NCBI RefSeq assembly: GCF_013166655.1
Contig: NZ_JABKCA010000020.1
Coordinates: 1-64,000 of the forward strand
Direction: 5' to 3'
Origin: Lentimicrobium sp. L6
GTDB lineage: Bacteria > Bacteroidota > Bacteroidia > Bacteroidales > UBA12170
DNA length: 64,000 nucleotides
Shown: piece after piece, positions 34,215-43,067 of the stretch
Layout of the letters: each line of letters begins with the position of its first letter
Numbering within the stretch: position 1 is the stretch's first letter
Position numbers and translations under genes: made by a program
Notes under the pieces: generated by a model
Database searches by the model: none
The model's input: the letters and a program-made list of their open reading frames with translations, nothing else
Told to the model about the DNA's origin: nothing

Positions 34215-35264
34215 ATGATGGAAAGAAGACATGATATAGATTGGTTGAGAGTAATTGCTATTGGCCTTTTAATTATTTATCACACTGCAATTGGATTTCA
34301 ACCCTGGGGTGTATTTATCCAGTTCATACAAAATAATACTTTTTTAGAATGGATTTGGTATCCTATGTCCATGTTAAACATTTGGCGAATCCCACTTTTG
34401 TTTTTTGTATCAGGAATGGGGATTGCCTTTGCCATGCGCAATAGAAACCTTAAACAACTCTTTTTAGACAGAACCATTAGAATACTGATGCCTTTTGTTT
34501 TTGGAGTCATAGCTATTGTACCCATTCATGTTTTCATTTGGCAAGATTACTATTCTCAAGAACTCAGCTATGCTCCTCATGCTGCACATTTATGGTTTCT
34601 TGGCTTTATCTATATTTATGTTTTTCTGTTTAGCTCCATATTCTATTATATGGATAAAAATAGAAATTCCAAATTCCCCGAAAAGCTAAATACCATATTC
34701 AAAAATCCATTGTCATTACTATTGGTGGCTCTTACATTTGTTATTGAGAGTGTTTTAGTAAATCCCGAAATGTATACCTTTTATGCCATGTCTTTACACG
34801 GCTTTATTATGGGAGGATTGGCATTTCTATGGGGCTTTACATTTGTAATGTCGGGGTCAAACATTTGGCATATGCTGAAAAAATGGAAATATATATTTCT
34901 CATTTTTGCAAATGTATTATTTGTAATCAGACTATCTATTTATGATTTAGAATCCCCAAATATATTAATGAGTTTAGAAACAGTATTCTGGACCTCCTCT
35001 GTTTTCGGTTTTGCTAATCAATATTTTAACCGTCCTAGCAAATCACTAAGCTATTTAAGTCAAGCTGTGTATCCTGTTTATATCATACACATGATCATGC
35101 AGTATGCAATTTCGTATTATATTTTCCCATTGGAAATCTCTGCCTTTATTAAATACTTATTGGTCTTTTTTATTACCTTTCTTGCTTCATTTATGGTTTA
35201 TGAATTGGTATTAAGGCGGGTGAAGTTTCTTCGCCCTTTATTTGGGATGAAGATTATATTATAG
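34215..35264 (+). CDS. Membrane acyltransferase, acyltransferase 3 family
   Basis: This 349-residue integral membrane protein has ~10 transmembrane helices. It begins with the family signature RRHDIDWLRVIAIGLLIIYH, carrying the conserved catalytic-site Arg and His. The segment NIWRIPLLFFVSGMGIAFAM, with a basic RNRNLKQLFLDRTIRIL after it, is the second family hallmark. Members O-acylate sugars, peptidoglycan or glycolipids using acyl-CoA carried across the inner membrane. There is no SGNH domain fused at the C-terminus. Two ATG codons are adjacent at 34215/34218. The neighbours (ankyrin lipoprotein, DUF2293 protein) do not reveal the acceptor. Confidence 0.88.
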   Translation: MMERRHDIDWLRVIAIGLLIIYHTAIGFQPWGVFIQFIQNNTFLEWIWYPMSMLNIWRIPLLFFVSGMGIAFAMRNRNLKQLFLDRTIRILMPFVFGVIAIVPIHVFIWQDYYSQELSYAPHAAHLWFLGFIYIYVFLFSSIFYYMDKNRNSKFPEKLNTIFKNPLSLLLVALTFVIESVLVNPEMYTFYAMSLHGFIMGGLAFLWGFTFVMSGSNIWHMLKKWKYIFLIFANVLFVIRLSIYDLESPNILMSLETVFWTSSVFGFANQYFNRPSKSLSYLSQAVYPVYIIHMIMQYAISYYIFPLEISAFIKYLLVFFITFLASFMVYELVLRRVKFLRPLFGMKIIL

Positions 35265-35339
35265 TCATTAATAAATATACTTTCACTTACTTTATTCCTC
35301 AAAAATCCCTTCTTTTGCAGAAAATACAGATTGCAAAGA

Positions 35340-36020
35340 ATGAATCAAGAAATCGTAAGTCCAGGCCCAAATAATACACTCCTCAATAAATATGGAGAAA
35401 AAGTGACTCCTCCTGCAGGATGGAGTTTTTTAGCTGCTGGAGATGCTGGAATCACCAGAAAGATAACAGCCAAAGGATTGTTCTGGAGGGTTCAATATAA
35501 AAAGGGCAGACGAATGATTTCAAAAGGCGTTTGGGCGCCCAGTGAAACCATTGCGTGGGCAAAAAAAGAAGTAGAAGAAACTAGAAACACCGATGCCTAC
35601 CAAAAGAAAAGACTTAGCGATTTAAAAAGGCGAGCCAAAAAGCAAGACGAATATGAGGAGGATTTTCAGAAAGAAGTGGAGAAATATTTAAAATTCCACC
35701 TCAAATATAAAACCATGGAGAAACTGATGGCAGAAGCTATTACCAAACATGCCGTTCCTGTGGGTAGTGGCACCGTTGCAAGAACAGCCATGATTCCCAT
35801 AGAAGAACGAGCAGCAAAAGCCGTTATCGCCTGGATGAGGCACCAAACTACCGCTTACGACCATCTTAATATTGCAAGAATTAAAGGAGAACGACGAGCT
35901 GTAAGACGTCAACTAGCACAAGAATCTGTTAAGCTTTTAATGAAGTACAGAAGTGGTGAACCCCTTTCTCCCCATTGTTCTTTGCGAACTGCACTTCAAA
36001 AAATTCACCGCAACCCATAA
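35340..36020 (+). CDS. DUF2293 domain protein
   Basis: This 226-residue basic soluble protein has a recognisable DUF2293 region at the C-terminal half (~135-200). It contains TKHAVPVGSGTVARTAMIPI and ERAAKAVIAWMRHQTTAYDH, followed by ARIKGERRAVRRQLA. The N-terminal half has a short beta-rich segment (GLFWRVQYKKGRRMISKGVW) and a charged helix. The function of DUF2293 is not known to me; the Arg/Lys-rich end and the HQTT.YD motif suggest nucleic-acid contact, as inference only. I take the ATG at 35340 rather than the in-frame TTG at 35331. Confidence 0.8.
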   Translation: MNQEIVSPGPNNTLLNKYGEKVTPPAGWSFLAAGDAGITRKITAKGLFWRVQYKKGRRMISKGVWAPSETIAWAKKEVEETRNTDAYQKKRLSDLKRRAKKQDEYEEDFQKEVEKYLKFHLKYKTMEKLMAEAITKHAVPVGSGTVARTAMIPIEERAAKAVIAWMRHQTTAYDHLNIARIKGERRAVRRQLAQESVKLLMKYRSGEPLSPHCSLRTALQKIHRNP

Positions 36021-36036
36021 ATATGAATTAAAAGCT

Positions 36037-36044
36037 TAATTTTG
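36037..36044 (+). promoter_or_regulatory. -7 promoter element of the YchJ-family gene
   Basis: TAATTTTG, 26 bases before the ATG at 36071, in the short gap after the DUF2293 gene. Confidence 0.55.
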
Positions 36045-36070
36045 CCCTGCTTAAAATCAAAAGAATAATT

Positions 36071-36493
36071 ATGATAGAATATTGCCCTTGTGGAAACAAC
36101 AAAGTTTATGAAGAATGTTGCAAACCATTCATCGATAAAAAAGAATACCCAGATACTGCAGAAGAGCTAATGCGTTCTCGCTATACTGCTTTTACACTAG
36201 GCAAAGTTGATTATATAATTAATACTCATATAGAGAAAATACGTCCCGTTAAAGAAAGAAAAAAGATGCAAAGATGGATGAATTCCATAGAATGGTTGGG
36301 ATTATCTATTGTAAAAACCGAAGCTGGACAAGCCAATGATGAAATTGGAATGGTAGAATTTAGAGCCATTTATATTGAGGATGGATATACAGAAGCACTG
36401 CACGAACAATCTAATTTTGAGAAAATAGATGGAAAATGGTATTATGTTTCTGGCACACATTTACAGAATGACAAAGTCTATCTAAAATATTAA
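36071..36493 (+). CDS. YchJ family protein (UPF0225) with SEC-C motif
   Basis: This 140-residue soluble protein opens with a zinc-binding SEC-C motif (CPCGNNKVYEECC), the same C-x-C-x(7-8)-C-C/H arrangement found at the end of SecA. An NTF2-like alpha+beta domain follows, with TAEELMRSRYTAFTLGKVDY and ending HEQSNFEKIDGKWYYVSG, the normal YchJ layout and length. The biochemical role of YchJ is unsettled. It has its own promoter and lies ~50 bases upstream of the cysteate synthase gene, which also has a promoter, so co-function is not implied. Confidence 0.9.
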   Translation: MIEYCPCGNNKVYEECCKPFIDKKEYPDTAEELMRSRYTAFTLGKVDYIINTHIEKIRPVKERKKMQRWMNSIEWLGLSIVKTEAGQANDEIGMVEFRAIYIEDGYTEALHEQSNFEKIDGKWYYVSGTHLQNDKVYLKY

Positions 36494-36509
36494 AACAATC
36501 ATAAATTTC

Positions 36510-36517
36510 TATATTTG
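36510..36517 (+). promoter_or_regulatory. -7 promoter element of the cysteate synthase gene
   Basis: TATATTTG, 23 bases before the ATG at 36541. Confidence 0.55.
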
Positions 36518-36540
36518 CGCATCTTTTTAAAATCAATATT

Positions 36541-37836
36541 ATGAGTCTGAAAATTGACAAAACCCAATATATTTTAGAATCCCAAGCCACAAAGAAAACC
36601 TTTAATGACGAGGGCTGGACATTAAATGCTCCCAATGAAGCTCAAGCCGGTTTGGTGAGAGCTATTTATGAAAAAAAACAATTGGAAGTCAAGGATGATT
36701 CCTATGGTTTATTCAAATTTGCTGATTGGCTGCCTATCCACAAAATGATTAAAGGCTCCTTTGCACCAGTCACTTTTAAAAGCGAAGGTTTAGCAAAAGA
36801 AATCGGACTCAATAATTTATATATTACTTTTAGTGGGTATTGGCCAGAAAAGAACATAGAAATGAAAACTTGTTCTTTTAAGGAAACGGAAAGTTATTCT
36901 GTGTGCTCTCGAATGGATAATGATGAGAAAAAGGTTTTAGTGGTGGCTTCCGCTGGAAATACGGCTCGTGCCTTTGCCCAAGTATGCTCAGACAACCAAA
37001 TACCTCTTTTATTAAGTGTCCCTGAAGATAATTTGAACGCCCTTTGGTTTGATGCACCTCTAAACGATTGTGTGAAACTTATCGCCAGCAAAACTGGAGG
37101 AGACTATTTTGATGCCATCCATCTATCTAATATAGCATGTGAGATGAATGGTTTTTTCGCAGAAGGTGGAGCCAAAAATGTAGCCCGACGAGATGGAATG
37201 GCAACAACCATGCTATCGGCAGCTACTACCATTGGAGAAATCCCAGAATATTATTTCCAGGCCATAGGTAGTGGAACAGGCGCCATTGCAGCTTGGGAAG
37301 CCAATTTAAGATTATTAGAGGATGGTAGATTTGGAAACAGAAAAACCAAATTAATGGTTTCTCAGAATTCTCCCTTTAACCCTATTTACGATGCTTGGGA
37401 AGCTGATTCTCGTCCTTTATTAGATTTCAACAACGATGAAGCACGCAAACAAGTTGAAATCATTGATGCCAAAGTATTATCCAATAGAAAACCTCCCTAT
37501 TCATTAGCTGGTGGTTTATATGATGCCATGAAAGATGCTGGAGGTGAAGTACTTTTAGCGACCAATGAAGAAGCTAGAAATGCAGCTCAATTATTCTTAG
37601 AATCAGAAGGAATAGATATTCACCCAGCCGCTGCAGTTGCTGTTGCCACTTTAATATCTGCTGTTAAAGATAAAAAAGTAAATACTGATGACTTGATCAT
37701 GCTCAATATTACTGGTGGTGGAGAAGAAAGATTCAAATCGGAAAAAGAACTATTCTACTTAAAGCCTACATTGATTTTTGATATTGACCCTGATGAGAAT
37801 TTTGTGAAAGAACAAATCAACCAACTAAACTGGTAA
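36541..37836 (+). CDS. Cysteate synthase (PLP-dependent, threonine synthase-like)
   Basis: This 431-residue fold-type II PLP enzyme belongs to the group annotated as cysteate synthase. In methanogens that enzyme makes L-cysteate from O-phosphoserine and sulfite. Visible family features are the N-terminal ATKKTFNDEGWTLNAPNEAQ, the PLP lysine region KTCSFKETESYSVC, the phosphate-binding SAGNTARAFAQ, AIGSGTGAIAAWEANLRL, and the closing MLNITGGGEERFK. It differs from ordinary threonine synthase in length and in these motifs. In Bacteroidota cysteate is the head-group precursor of sulfonolipids (capnine type), so that role is inferred; coenzyme M synthesis is unlikely here. The acyltransferase and reductase steps are not in this window. 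It is monocistronic, with its own promoter and terminator. Confidence 0.85.
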   Translation: MSLKIDKTQYILESQATKKTFNDEGWTLNAPNEAQAGLVRAIYEKKQLEVKDDSYGLFKFADWLPIHKMIKGSFAPVTFKSEGLAKEIGLNNLYITFSGYWPEKNIEMKTCSFKETESYSVCSRMDNDEKKVLVVASAGNTARAFAQVCSDNQIPLLLSVPEDNLNALWFDAPLNDCVKLIASKTGGDYFDAIHLSNIACEMNGFFAEGGAKNVARRDGMATTMLSAATTIGEIPEYYFQAIGSGTGAIAAWEANLRLLEDGRFGNRKTKLMVSQNSPFNPIYDAWEADSRPLLDFNNDEARKQVEIIDAKVLSNRKPPYSLAGGLYDAMKDAGGEVLLATNEEARNAAQLFLESEGIDIHPAAAVAVATLISAVKDKKVNTDDLIMLNITGGGEERFKSEKELFYLKPTLIFDIDPDENFVKEQINQLNW

Positions 37837-37890
37837 TAAGCGCTACTCATTCAACTATTGCATTATTCAACAAGCAAAACAGAATAATCT

Positions 37891-37940
37891 AACCATGTAT
37901 ATTGAATATTTTATTTTCATTATACATGGTTATTTTTTTC
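37891..37940 (+). terminator. Intrinsic terminator of the cysteate synthase gene
   Basis: AACCATGTATA (37891-37901) pairs perfectly with TATACATGGTT (37921-37931), followed by A and a run of seven T. It lies ~55 bases after the stop codon. Confidence 0.85.
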
Positions 37941-38005
37941 TAACATTCTATCATTCCTTTATTCATTCCCCTCCCACATATTATAAATTTAGAAAAACTA
38001 AAAAA

Positions 38006-38041
38006 TTGCCCTTTCTCTTTCTCCCATAAACCATACTTTTG
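38006..38041 (+). promoter_or_regulatory. Promoter of the UvrA-like gene
   Basis: TTGCC (38006-38010) and TACTTTTG (38034-38041) are spaced 23 bases apart, close to the Bacteroidota -33/-7 arrangement. The leader to the ATG at 38072 is ~25 nt. Confidence 0.6.
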
Positions 38042-38071
38042 TACTGATTATTTCGCAAAACAAATCAAAGG

Positions 38072-41000
38072 ATGAATTCCAAGAACAATAAGCTCATCAT
38101 TAAAAATGCTGAAGAACACAATCTCAAAAATATTGATGTTCAAATTCCTCATAACTCTCTTACCGTAATTACTGGGGTATCGGGTTCTGGGAAATCGAGT
38201 TTAGCCTACCAAGTGATATTTAATGAAAGCCAGAGGAGGTTTTTAGAATCATTTTCTTCCTATTCCAGGTCGTATATAGGCAAAATGGAGAAACCAAAAG
38301 TTGAGGAAATAAAAGGTTTACATGCAGCCTTGGCTATTCACCAGAAAACCGCAGTTTCAAATCCTCGCTCTACAGTTGGCACCTTATCTGGTATTTATGA
38401 TTATTTACGCTTGCTATTTGCTCGTTTAGGAGAAGTAAAATGCCTAAACTGTGGCGCAGAAATGAAAAGCAAAGCGGAAAATATCTGCTCCAATTGTGGT
38501 TATTCAAATATTAAGATACGGGCCAAACTCTTTTCTTTTAACTCCAGTGCAGGAGCTTGTCCTACTTGTAAAGGCTTAGGACTAACAGAGCAAATAGATC
38601 CAAAAAAACTCATTGCTGATGAAACAAAAAGCTTAACAGAAGGTGCACTCGTCCCCACTACTCCTACTGGCTATATTGTTTATTCTCAGGTGAGAGTAGA
38701 TGAGCTGGATAAGGTTTGTAGAGCTCATGATTTTTCGGTAGACATCCCCTGGAAGCAGTTGACTTTAGAGCAACAAAATATTATTTGGTATGGTAGCGAC
38801 AGAGTGAAAATCCTATTTGGAAAACACTCCTTAGAATCTCGTTTAAAATGGAAAGGAATTACTGCAAAACCTCGTGAAGAAGCTTTTTATAAAGGCATGC
38901 TTCCTATTATGGAGGAAATCTTGAAACGAGATAGAAATGATAATATTCTCCGATTTGCCAGCTCTTTTACTTGCACTGATTGTGAGGGTACTAGACTGAG
39001 AAAAGAAGCACGAAATGTACACCTTTTAGGAAAAAACATCAGCGATTTAAGTGCTATGACCGTAGCGGACCTAAAATCATTTCTGGATAATTTGAAACAT
39101 GAAGACATTCAACAAGATGTACTCGAACATATCCTCAAACCTATTTTTAAGAGATTATATCATCTAGAATTATTGGGTTTGAATTATCTCACTTTGGAAA
39201 GAGAATCCGCAAGTCTTTCGGGTGGCGAAGCCCAAAGAATACGATTGGCTTCTCAACTAGGAACAGGATTACAGGGGATTCTATATATTTTAGATGAGCC
39301 TTCCATTGGTTTACATGCTCGTGACAATCAGAAATTGATTCAGGTTTTACGAGATTTACGAGACAATGGGAATACCGTAGTCGTGGTGGAACACGATGAA
39401 GAAACCATAAAGGCTGCTGATTATTTAATAGATATTGGACCAAAAGCAGGAGTTCATGGTGGAGAAATTTTATTTCAAGGGGAAACCCAAGAATTACTTC
39501 AAAACCCAGAGAAATATCCCAAAAGTATAACCGCTCAATCACTTTCCACTACTCATTCTACTTTTATTACTAGCAAAAACCGAAAAAGCATTGGTGAAAT
39601 CAAACTCACCGGACTCCTCAAAAACAATTTGAAGAATATAGATGTTGATTTTCAATTAGGCCTACTCAATGTGGTGACTGGAGTTTCTGGTGCTGGGAAA
39701 TCTACCTTAGTGAATCAAATTCTTGCCCATATGTTGCGTAACAAGCAAACAGAATCAGAAATTGGTAAGCTAGAATCCTCTGAAGAAATCAAAAAAGTAA
39801 TTGAAATCGATCAATCTCCCATTGGAAGAACTCCCAGAAGTAATCCTGCAACTTATACTGACTTATTCGACCATATCAGAGATTTATTTTCTAAGCAAGA
39901 AGAATCGAAAAATAGAGCATATAAAAAAGGACAATTCTCTTTTAATAATAAAGGAGGAAGATGCGAACATTGCCAAGGTGCTGGTAGAATTCAGCTCGGT
40001 ATGCATTTCTTAGGAAATGTGGAAATTGAATGTGAGCATTGTCATGGAAAGCGATTTTCGGAGGAAACTTTAGAAGTCACTTATCAAGGAAAAAACATAT
40101 ATGAGGTATTGGAAATTTCCATAGAAGAAGCTTTTGAGTTTTTTCAAGGGCATAGTAAAATCACTAGAATCCTCGACCAACTCATTCAACTCGATGTGGG
40201 TTATTTGAAACTCGGACAAGCATCGACCACCCTTTCTGGTGGCGAAGCGCAAAGAATAAAACTGGCTTCGGAACTCTATAAAAGTTCGAAAGGTCATGTG
40301 CTTTATATTTTGGATGAACCTTCGGTGGGATTGCATAAAAAAGACATTAGCTATTTGATTCAAGCTCTTCAGAAAATAGTAAATCAAGGAAATACGGTTA
40401 TCGTCATAGAACACGACTTGGATATTATAGAACAGGCTGATAGAGTTATAGATTTAGGCCCAGAAGGAGGAGAAAACGGAGGAAGGCTATTATTTCAAGG
40501 AAGTCCTAAAGGATTAATAAAATGCTCCGAATCCATTACCGGACAGGAGTTGAAAAAGAAGTACGAGCCTAAAGAGTGGGGAACTCCAACTTCTCGTCCA
40601 GCCATTGAGCAACAGAATATTCATTTTTACGGCGTGAATACTCATAATTTGAAAAATATCGATGTGGAGATTCCTCTAAACCAAACTACCGTCATCACAG
40701 GAGTTTCGGGTAGCGGAAAGAGTTCCTTGGCCTTCGATACTATTTATTCAGAAAGCAGAAACCGCTTTACCGAAAACCTTTCTTCCTATGCCCGAAGAAT
40801 GATGAATAAAGTAAAAAAGCCAGATTTAGAACAATGTTCTGGCCTCACTCCTGCCATAGCTTTTCGTCAGAATCGATTTCAGAAAAATCCTCGTTCCACT
40901 GTAGGAACCGCTACCAAAATCTATGATTTATACCGCTTATTATTTTCTCGTTTTGGAGAAAATGAAAAAGGAGAAAAGGGTAATTTAACCATGTCCGATT

Positions 41001-42997
41001 TTTCTTTTAACAGAGCTGAATCTTCGTGCCCACATTGCAATGGAATGGGAATTATGATTACTGCTGACCCACAAAAGTTCATTAGTTTTCCTGATAAATC
41101 ACTATTGAATGGCGCCATGGATGGAAATAAACCAGGGAAATTCTTTGGAGATATCCATGGTCAGTTTGTTCCCACTTTAGTTCAAGTTGGAAAGGAATTA
41201 GCTATTGATTTTTCTCTTCCCTATCAAGAACTTTCCGAGGAAGCCAAAGAAATAGCATTTTATGGATGTGGAGAACGAATTTTCTATGTGGAATGGCAGT
41301 TTAAAAGAGGAAATAGAAGTGGAACGCATCAGCTACAAATACCTTGGCATGGATTTATCAATGAGCTTAACGAAGATTACCAAATAAAAAAGGATGGCAA
41401 AAGAGGTGAGATTTATGAGTTTATCATGAGTGAAATAAAATGCCCGAAATGCCATGGAAAAAGATTAAAAGAGAAAGCCCTGTCCATTAAATTTAAAGGG
41501 TTTAATATTTCAGATATTTCATCTTGGAATATCCAAAAAGCGCAAGATTATTTTAAAGAACAAGCAAAATCATCAGACATAGCCGCTGCACAAATCTTTA
41601 CACAATTAAATGAGAAGTTCAATATTTTTCAGCAATTAGGATTGGGATATTTAAATATAGATCGCCCCATACAAAGCCTTTCTGGTGGTGAAGCTCAACG
41701 ATTAAGGATTGCCAGTCAGCTGGTATCTGACTTATGCGGTTTAACTTATGTTTTAGATGAGCCAACAGTGGGCTTACATTCTAGAGATACTGAAAAACTT
41801 CTAAAAACCATCTCTCAACTCAAAGAAAACGGTAATACCATTATCATGGTGGAACACGATATGGAAGTGATTAAAAATGCAGACCATATTATCGATTTAG
41901 GTCCAAAAGCCGGTAATAATGGTGGCGAAATCATCACTCAAGGAAATATAGAGAAAATTAAAAATTCTGAGGATTCTATCACTGGAAAATATCTCCATCA
42001 AGAAATCAATATTCCAGTATCAAAAGCACAGCTCCAAACTGGAATACAAATTAAAGCGGCCCATGCTCATAATCTAAAAAATATCGATCTCAAAATCCCT
42101 AGTGGAGGAATGGTTGCGGTTACTGGTGTTTCAGGTTCGGGGAAATCCTCATTGGTTTTCACTGTGATTGCCAAATCCTATAAAAGTGGTAAAGCAGAAA
42201 ATTGTGAATCCATCTCCTTCGATAATATCAATTCCATATCCATCATGGACCAGCAAAGCATTGGAACATCTTCACTAAGTAATTGCGCCACTTATACTGG
42301 CATTTTTGAAGACATCAGAGATATATTTGCCAAAGAGTCAGAAGCCAAAGCAAAAGGCTTTAAGAAATCACATTTTTCCTTTAATAGCAAAGATGGCAGC
42401 TGCCCCGCTTGTAAGGGAATGGGACAAAATAAAGTCCCTATGGATTTCCTCTCCGATGTTTGGGTGACTTGCGAAATCTGTGATGGTAAAAGGTATAAAG
42501 AGGAAGTTCTCGAGGTGAAGCACCAAGAGAAATCTATTGATGAGGTTTTAAAAATGAGTATTTCAGAAGCTAAAGAGTTCTTTTCTCATGCAAAGAAAAC
42601 AGCTCCTGCTTTAAACATTTTAGAGGAGGTAGGACTTGGATATATACAGCTGGGACAAGCCACTTCTACCCTATCGGGGGGCGAAACCCAAAGGTTGAAA
42701 TTAGCCCATGAGTTGAACAAGCAAAGCAGTTCCAAAACCCTCTTTATCTTTGATGAACCGTCTACAGGATTACATATACAAGATGTGGAACTACTTTTAA
42801 AAGTATTTAGAAAATTAGTAGATGAAGGGCATTCTCTTATTATTGTTGAGCATAATATAGATATTATTAAAGCAGCTGATTGGATTATCGATTTAGGTCC
42901 AGAAGGTGGAGATGCTGGTGGAGAATTGATTTTTTCAGGTAAATTAGAGGAACTTAAGACTTGTGATGGGTCTTTTACTTCTATGGCATTATGTTAA
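38072..42997 (+). CDS. Tandem-duplicated UvrA-like ABC ATPase (four ATPase modules)
   Basis: This 1641-residue protein is nearly twice the size of UvrA (~940). Two UvrA-like halves (~1-840 and ~845-1641) each contain two ABC modules. Walker A motifs occur at about residues 35 (GVSGSGKSS), 537 (GVSGAGKST), 877 and 1352 (GVSGSGKSS). Signatures are SGGEAQRIRLA (~383), SGGEAQRIKLA (~724), SGGEAQRLRIA (~1204) and SGGETQRLKLA (~1535). The zinc-module CxxC pairs of the second modules are kept (CEHCQGAGR ... CEHCHGKRF; CPACKGMGQ ... CEICDGKRY). The UvrB-binding insertion normally between the first Walker A and the first zinc module is missing in both halves: LLFARLGEVKC runs almost directly into the LFSFN segment. 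It is therefore UvrA2-like rather than canonical repair UvrA, perhaps for drug or DNA-damage tolerance. Confidence 0.9.
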   Translation: MNSKNNKLIIKNAEEHNLKNIDVQIPHNSLTVITGVSGSGKSSLAYQVIFNESQRRFLESFSSYSRSYIGKMEKPKVEEIKGLHAALAIHQKTAVSNPRSTVGTLSGIYDYLRLLFARLGEVKCLNCGAEMKSKAENICSNCGYSNIKIRAKLFSFNSSAGACPTCKGLGLTEQIDPKKLIADETKSLTEGALVPTTPTGYIVYSQVRVDELDKVCRAHDFSVDIPWKQLTLEQQNIIWYGSDRVKILFGKHSLESRLKWKGITAKPREEAFYKGMLPIMEEILKRDRNDNILRFASSFTCTDCEGTRLRKEARNVHLLGKNISDLSAMTVADLKSFLDNLKHEDIQQDVLEHILKPIFKRLYHLELLGLNYLTLERESASLSGGEAQRIRLASQLGTGLQGILYILDEPSIGLHARDNQKLIQVLRDLRDNGNTVVVVEHDEETIKAADYLIDIGPKAGVHGGEILFQGETQELLQNPEKYPKSITAQSLSTTHSTFITSKNRKSIGEIKLTGLLKNNLKNIDVDFQLGLLNVVTGVSGAGKSTLVNQILAHMLRNKQTESEIGKLESSEEIKKVIEIDQSPIGRTPRSNPATYTDLFDHIRDLFSKQEESKNRAYKKGQFSFNNKGGRCEHCQGAGRIQLGMHFLGNVEIECEHCHGKRFSEETLEVTYQGKNIYEVLEISIEEAFEFFQGHSKITRILDQLIQLDVGYLKLGQASTTLSGGEAQRIKLASELYKSSKGHVLYILDEPSVGLHKKDISYLIQALQKIVNQGNTVIVIEHDLDIIEQADRVIDLGPEGGENGGRLLFQGSPKGLIKCSESITGQELKKKYEPKEWGTPTSRPAIEQQNIHFYGVNTHNLKNIDVEIPLNQTTVITGVSGSGKSSLAFDTIYSESRNRFTENLSSYARRMMNKVKKPDLEQCSGLTPAIAFRQNRFQKNPRSTVGTATKIYDLYRLLFSRFGENEKGEKGNLTMSDFSFNRAESSCPHCNGMGIMITADPQKFISFPDKSLLNGAMDGNKPGKFFGDIHGQFVPTLVQVGKELAIDFSLPYQELSEEAKEIAFYGCGERIFYVEWQFKRGNRSGTHQLQIPWHGFINELNEDYQIKKDGKRGEIYEFIMSEIKCPKCHGKRLKEKALSIKFKGFNISDISSWNIQKAQDYFKEQAKSSDIAAAQIFTQLNEKFNIFQQLGLGYLNIDRPIQSLSGGEAQRLRIASQLVSDLCGLTYVLDEPTVGLHSRDTEKLLKTISQLKENGNTIIMVEHDMEVIKNADHIIDLGPKAGNNGGEIITQGNIEKIKNSEDSITGKYLHQEINIPVSKAQLQTGIQIKAAHAHNLKNIDLKIPSGGMVAVTGVSGSGKSSLVFTVIAKSYKSGKAENCESISFDNINSISIMDQQSIGTSSLSNCATYTGIFEDIRDIFAKESEAKAKGFKKSHFSFNSKDGSCPACKGMGQNKVPMDFLSDVWVTCEICDGKRYKEEVLEVKHQEKSIDEVLKMSISEAKEFFSHAKKTAPALNILEEVGLGYIQLGQATSTLSGGETQRLKLAHELNKQSSSKTLFIFDEPSTGLHIQDVELLLKVFRKLVDEGHSLIIVEHNIDIIKAADWIIDLGPEGGDAGGELIFSGKLEELKTCDGSFTSMALC

Positions 42998-43055
42998 TTT
43001 GAGAAATCCACAAATGATAGTGATTTACTAAGACTTATCTATTTGTATTATTTAC

Positions 43056-43063
43056 TAAATTTG
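43056..43063 (+). promoter_or_regulatory. -7 promoter element directly before dapF
   Basis: TAAATTTG, followed by only GCAA before the dapF ATG at 43068. The spacing predicts a leaderless message. Confidence 0.55.
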
Positions 43064-43067
43064 GCAA

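Noticed and set aside
36541-37836. Ordinary threonine synthase
   Set aside because: The motif set around the PLP lysine and the N-terminal segment follow the cysteate synthase group, and no homoserine or threonine pathway genes are adjacent.
39189-39542. 117-codon frame antisense to the UvrA-like gene
   Set aside because: Fully covered by the conserved ATPase coding sequence; no promoter or family pattern.
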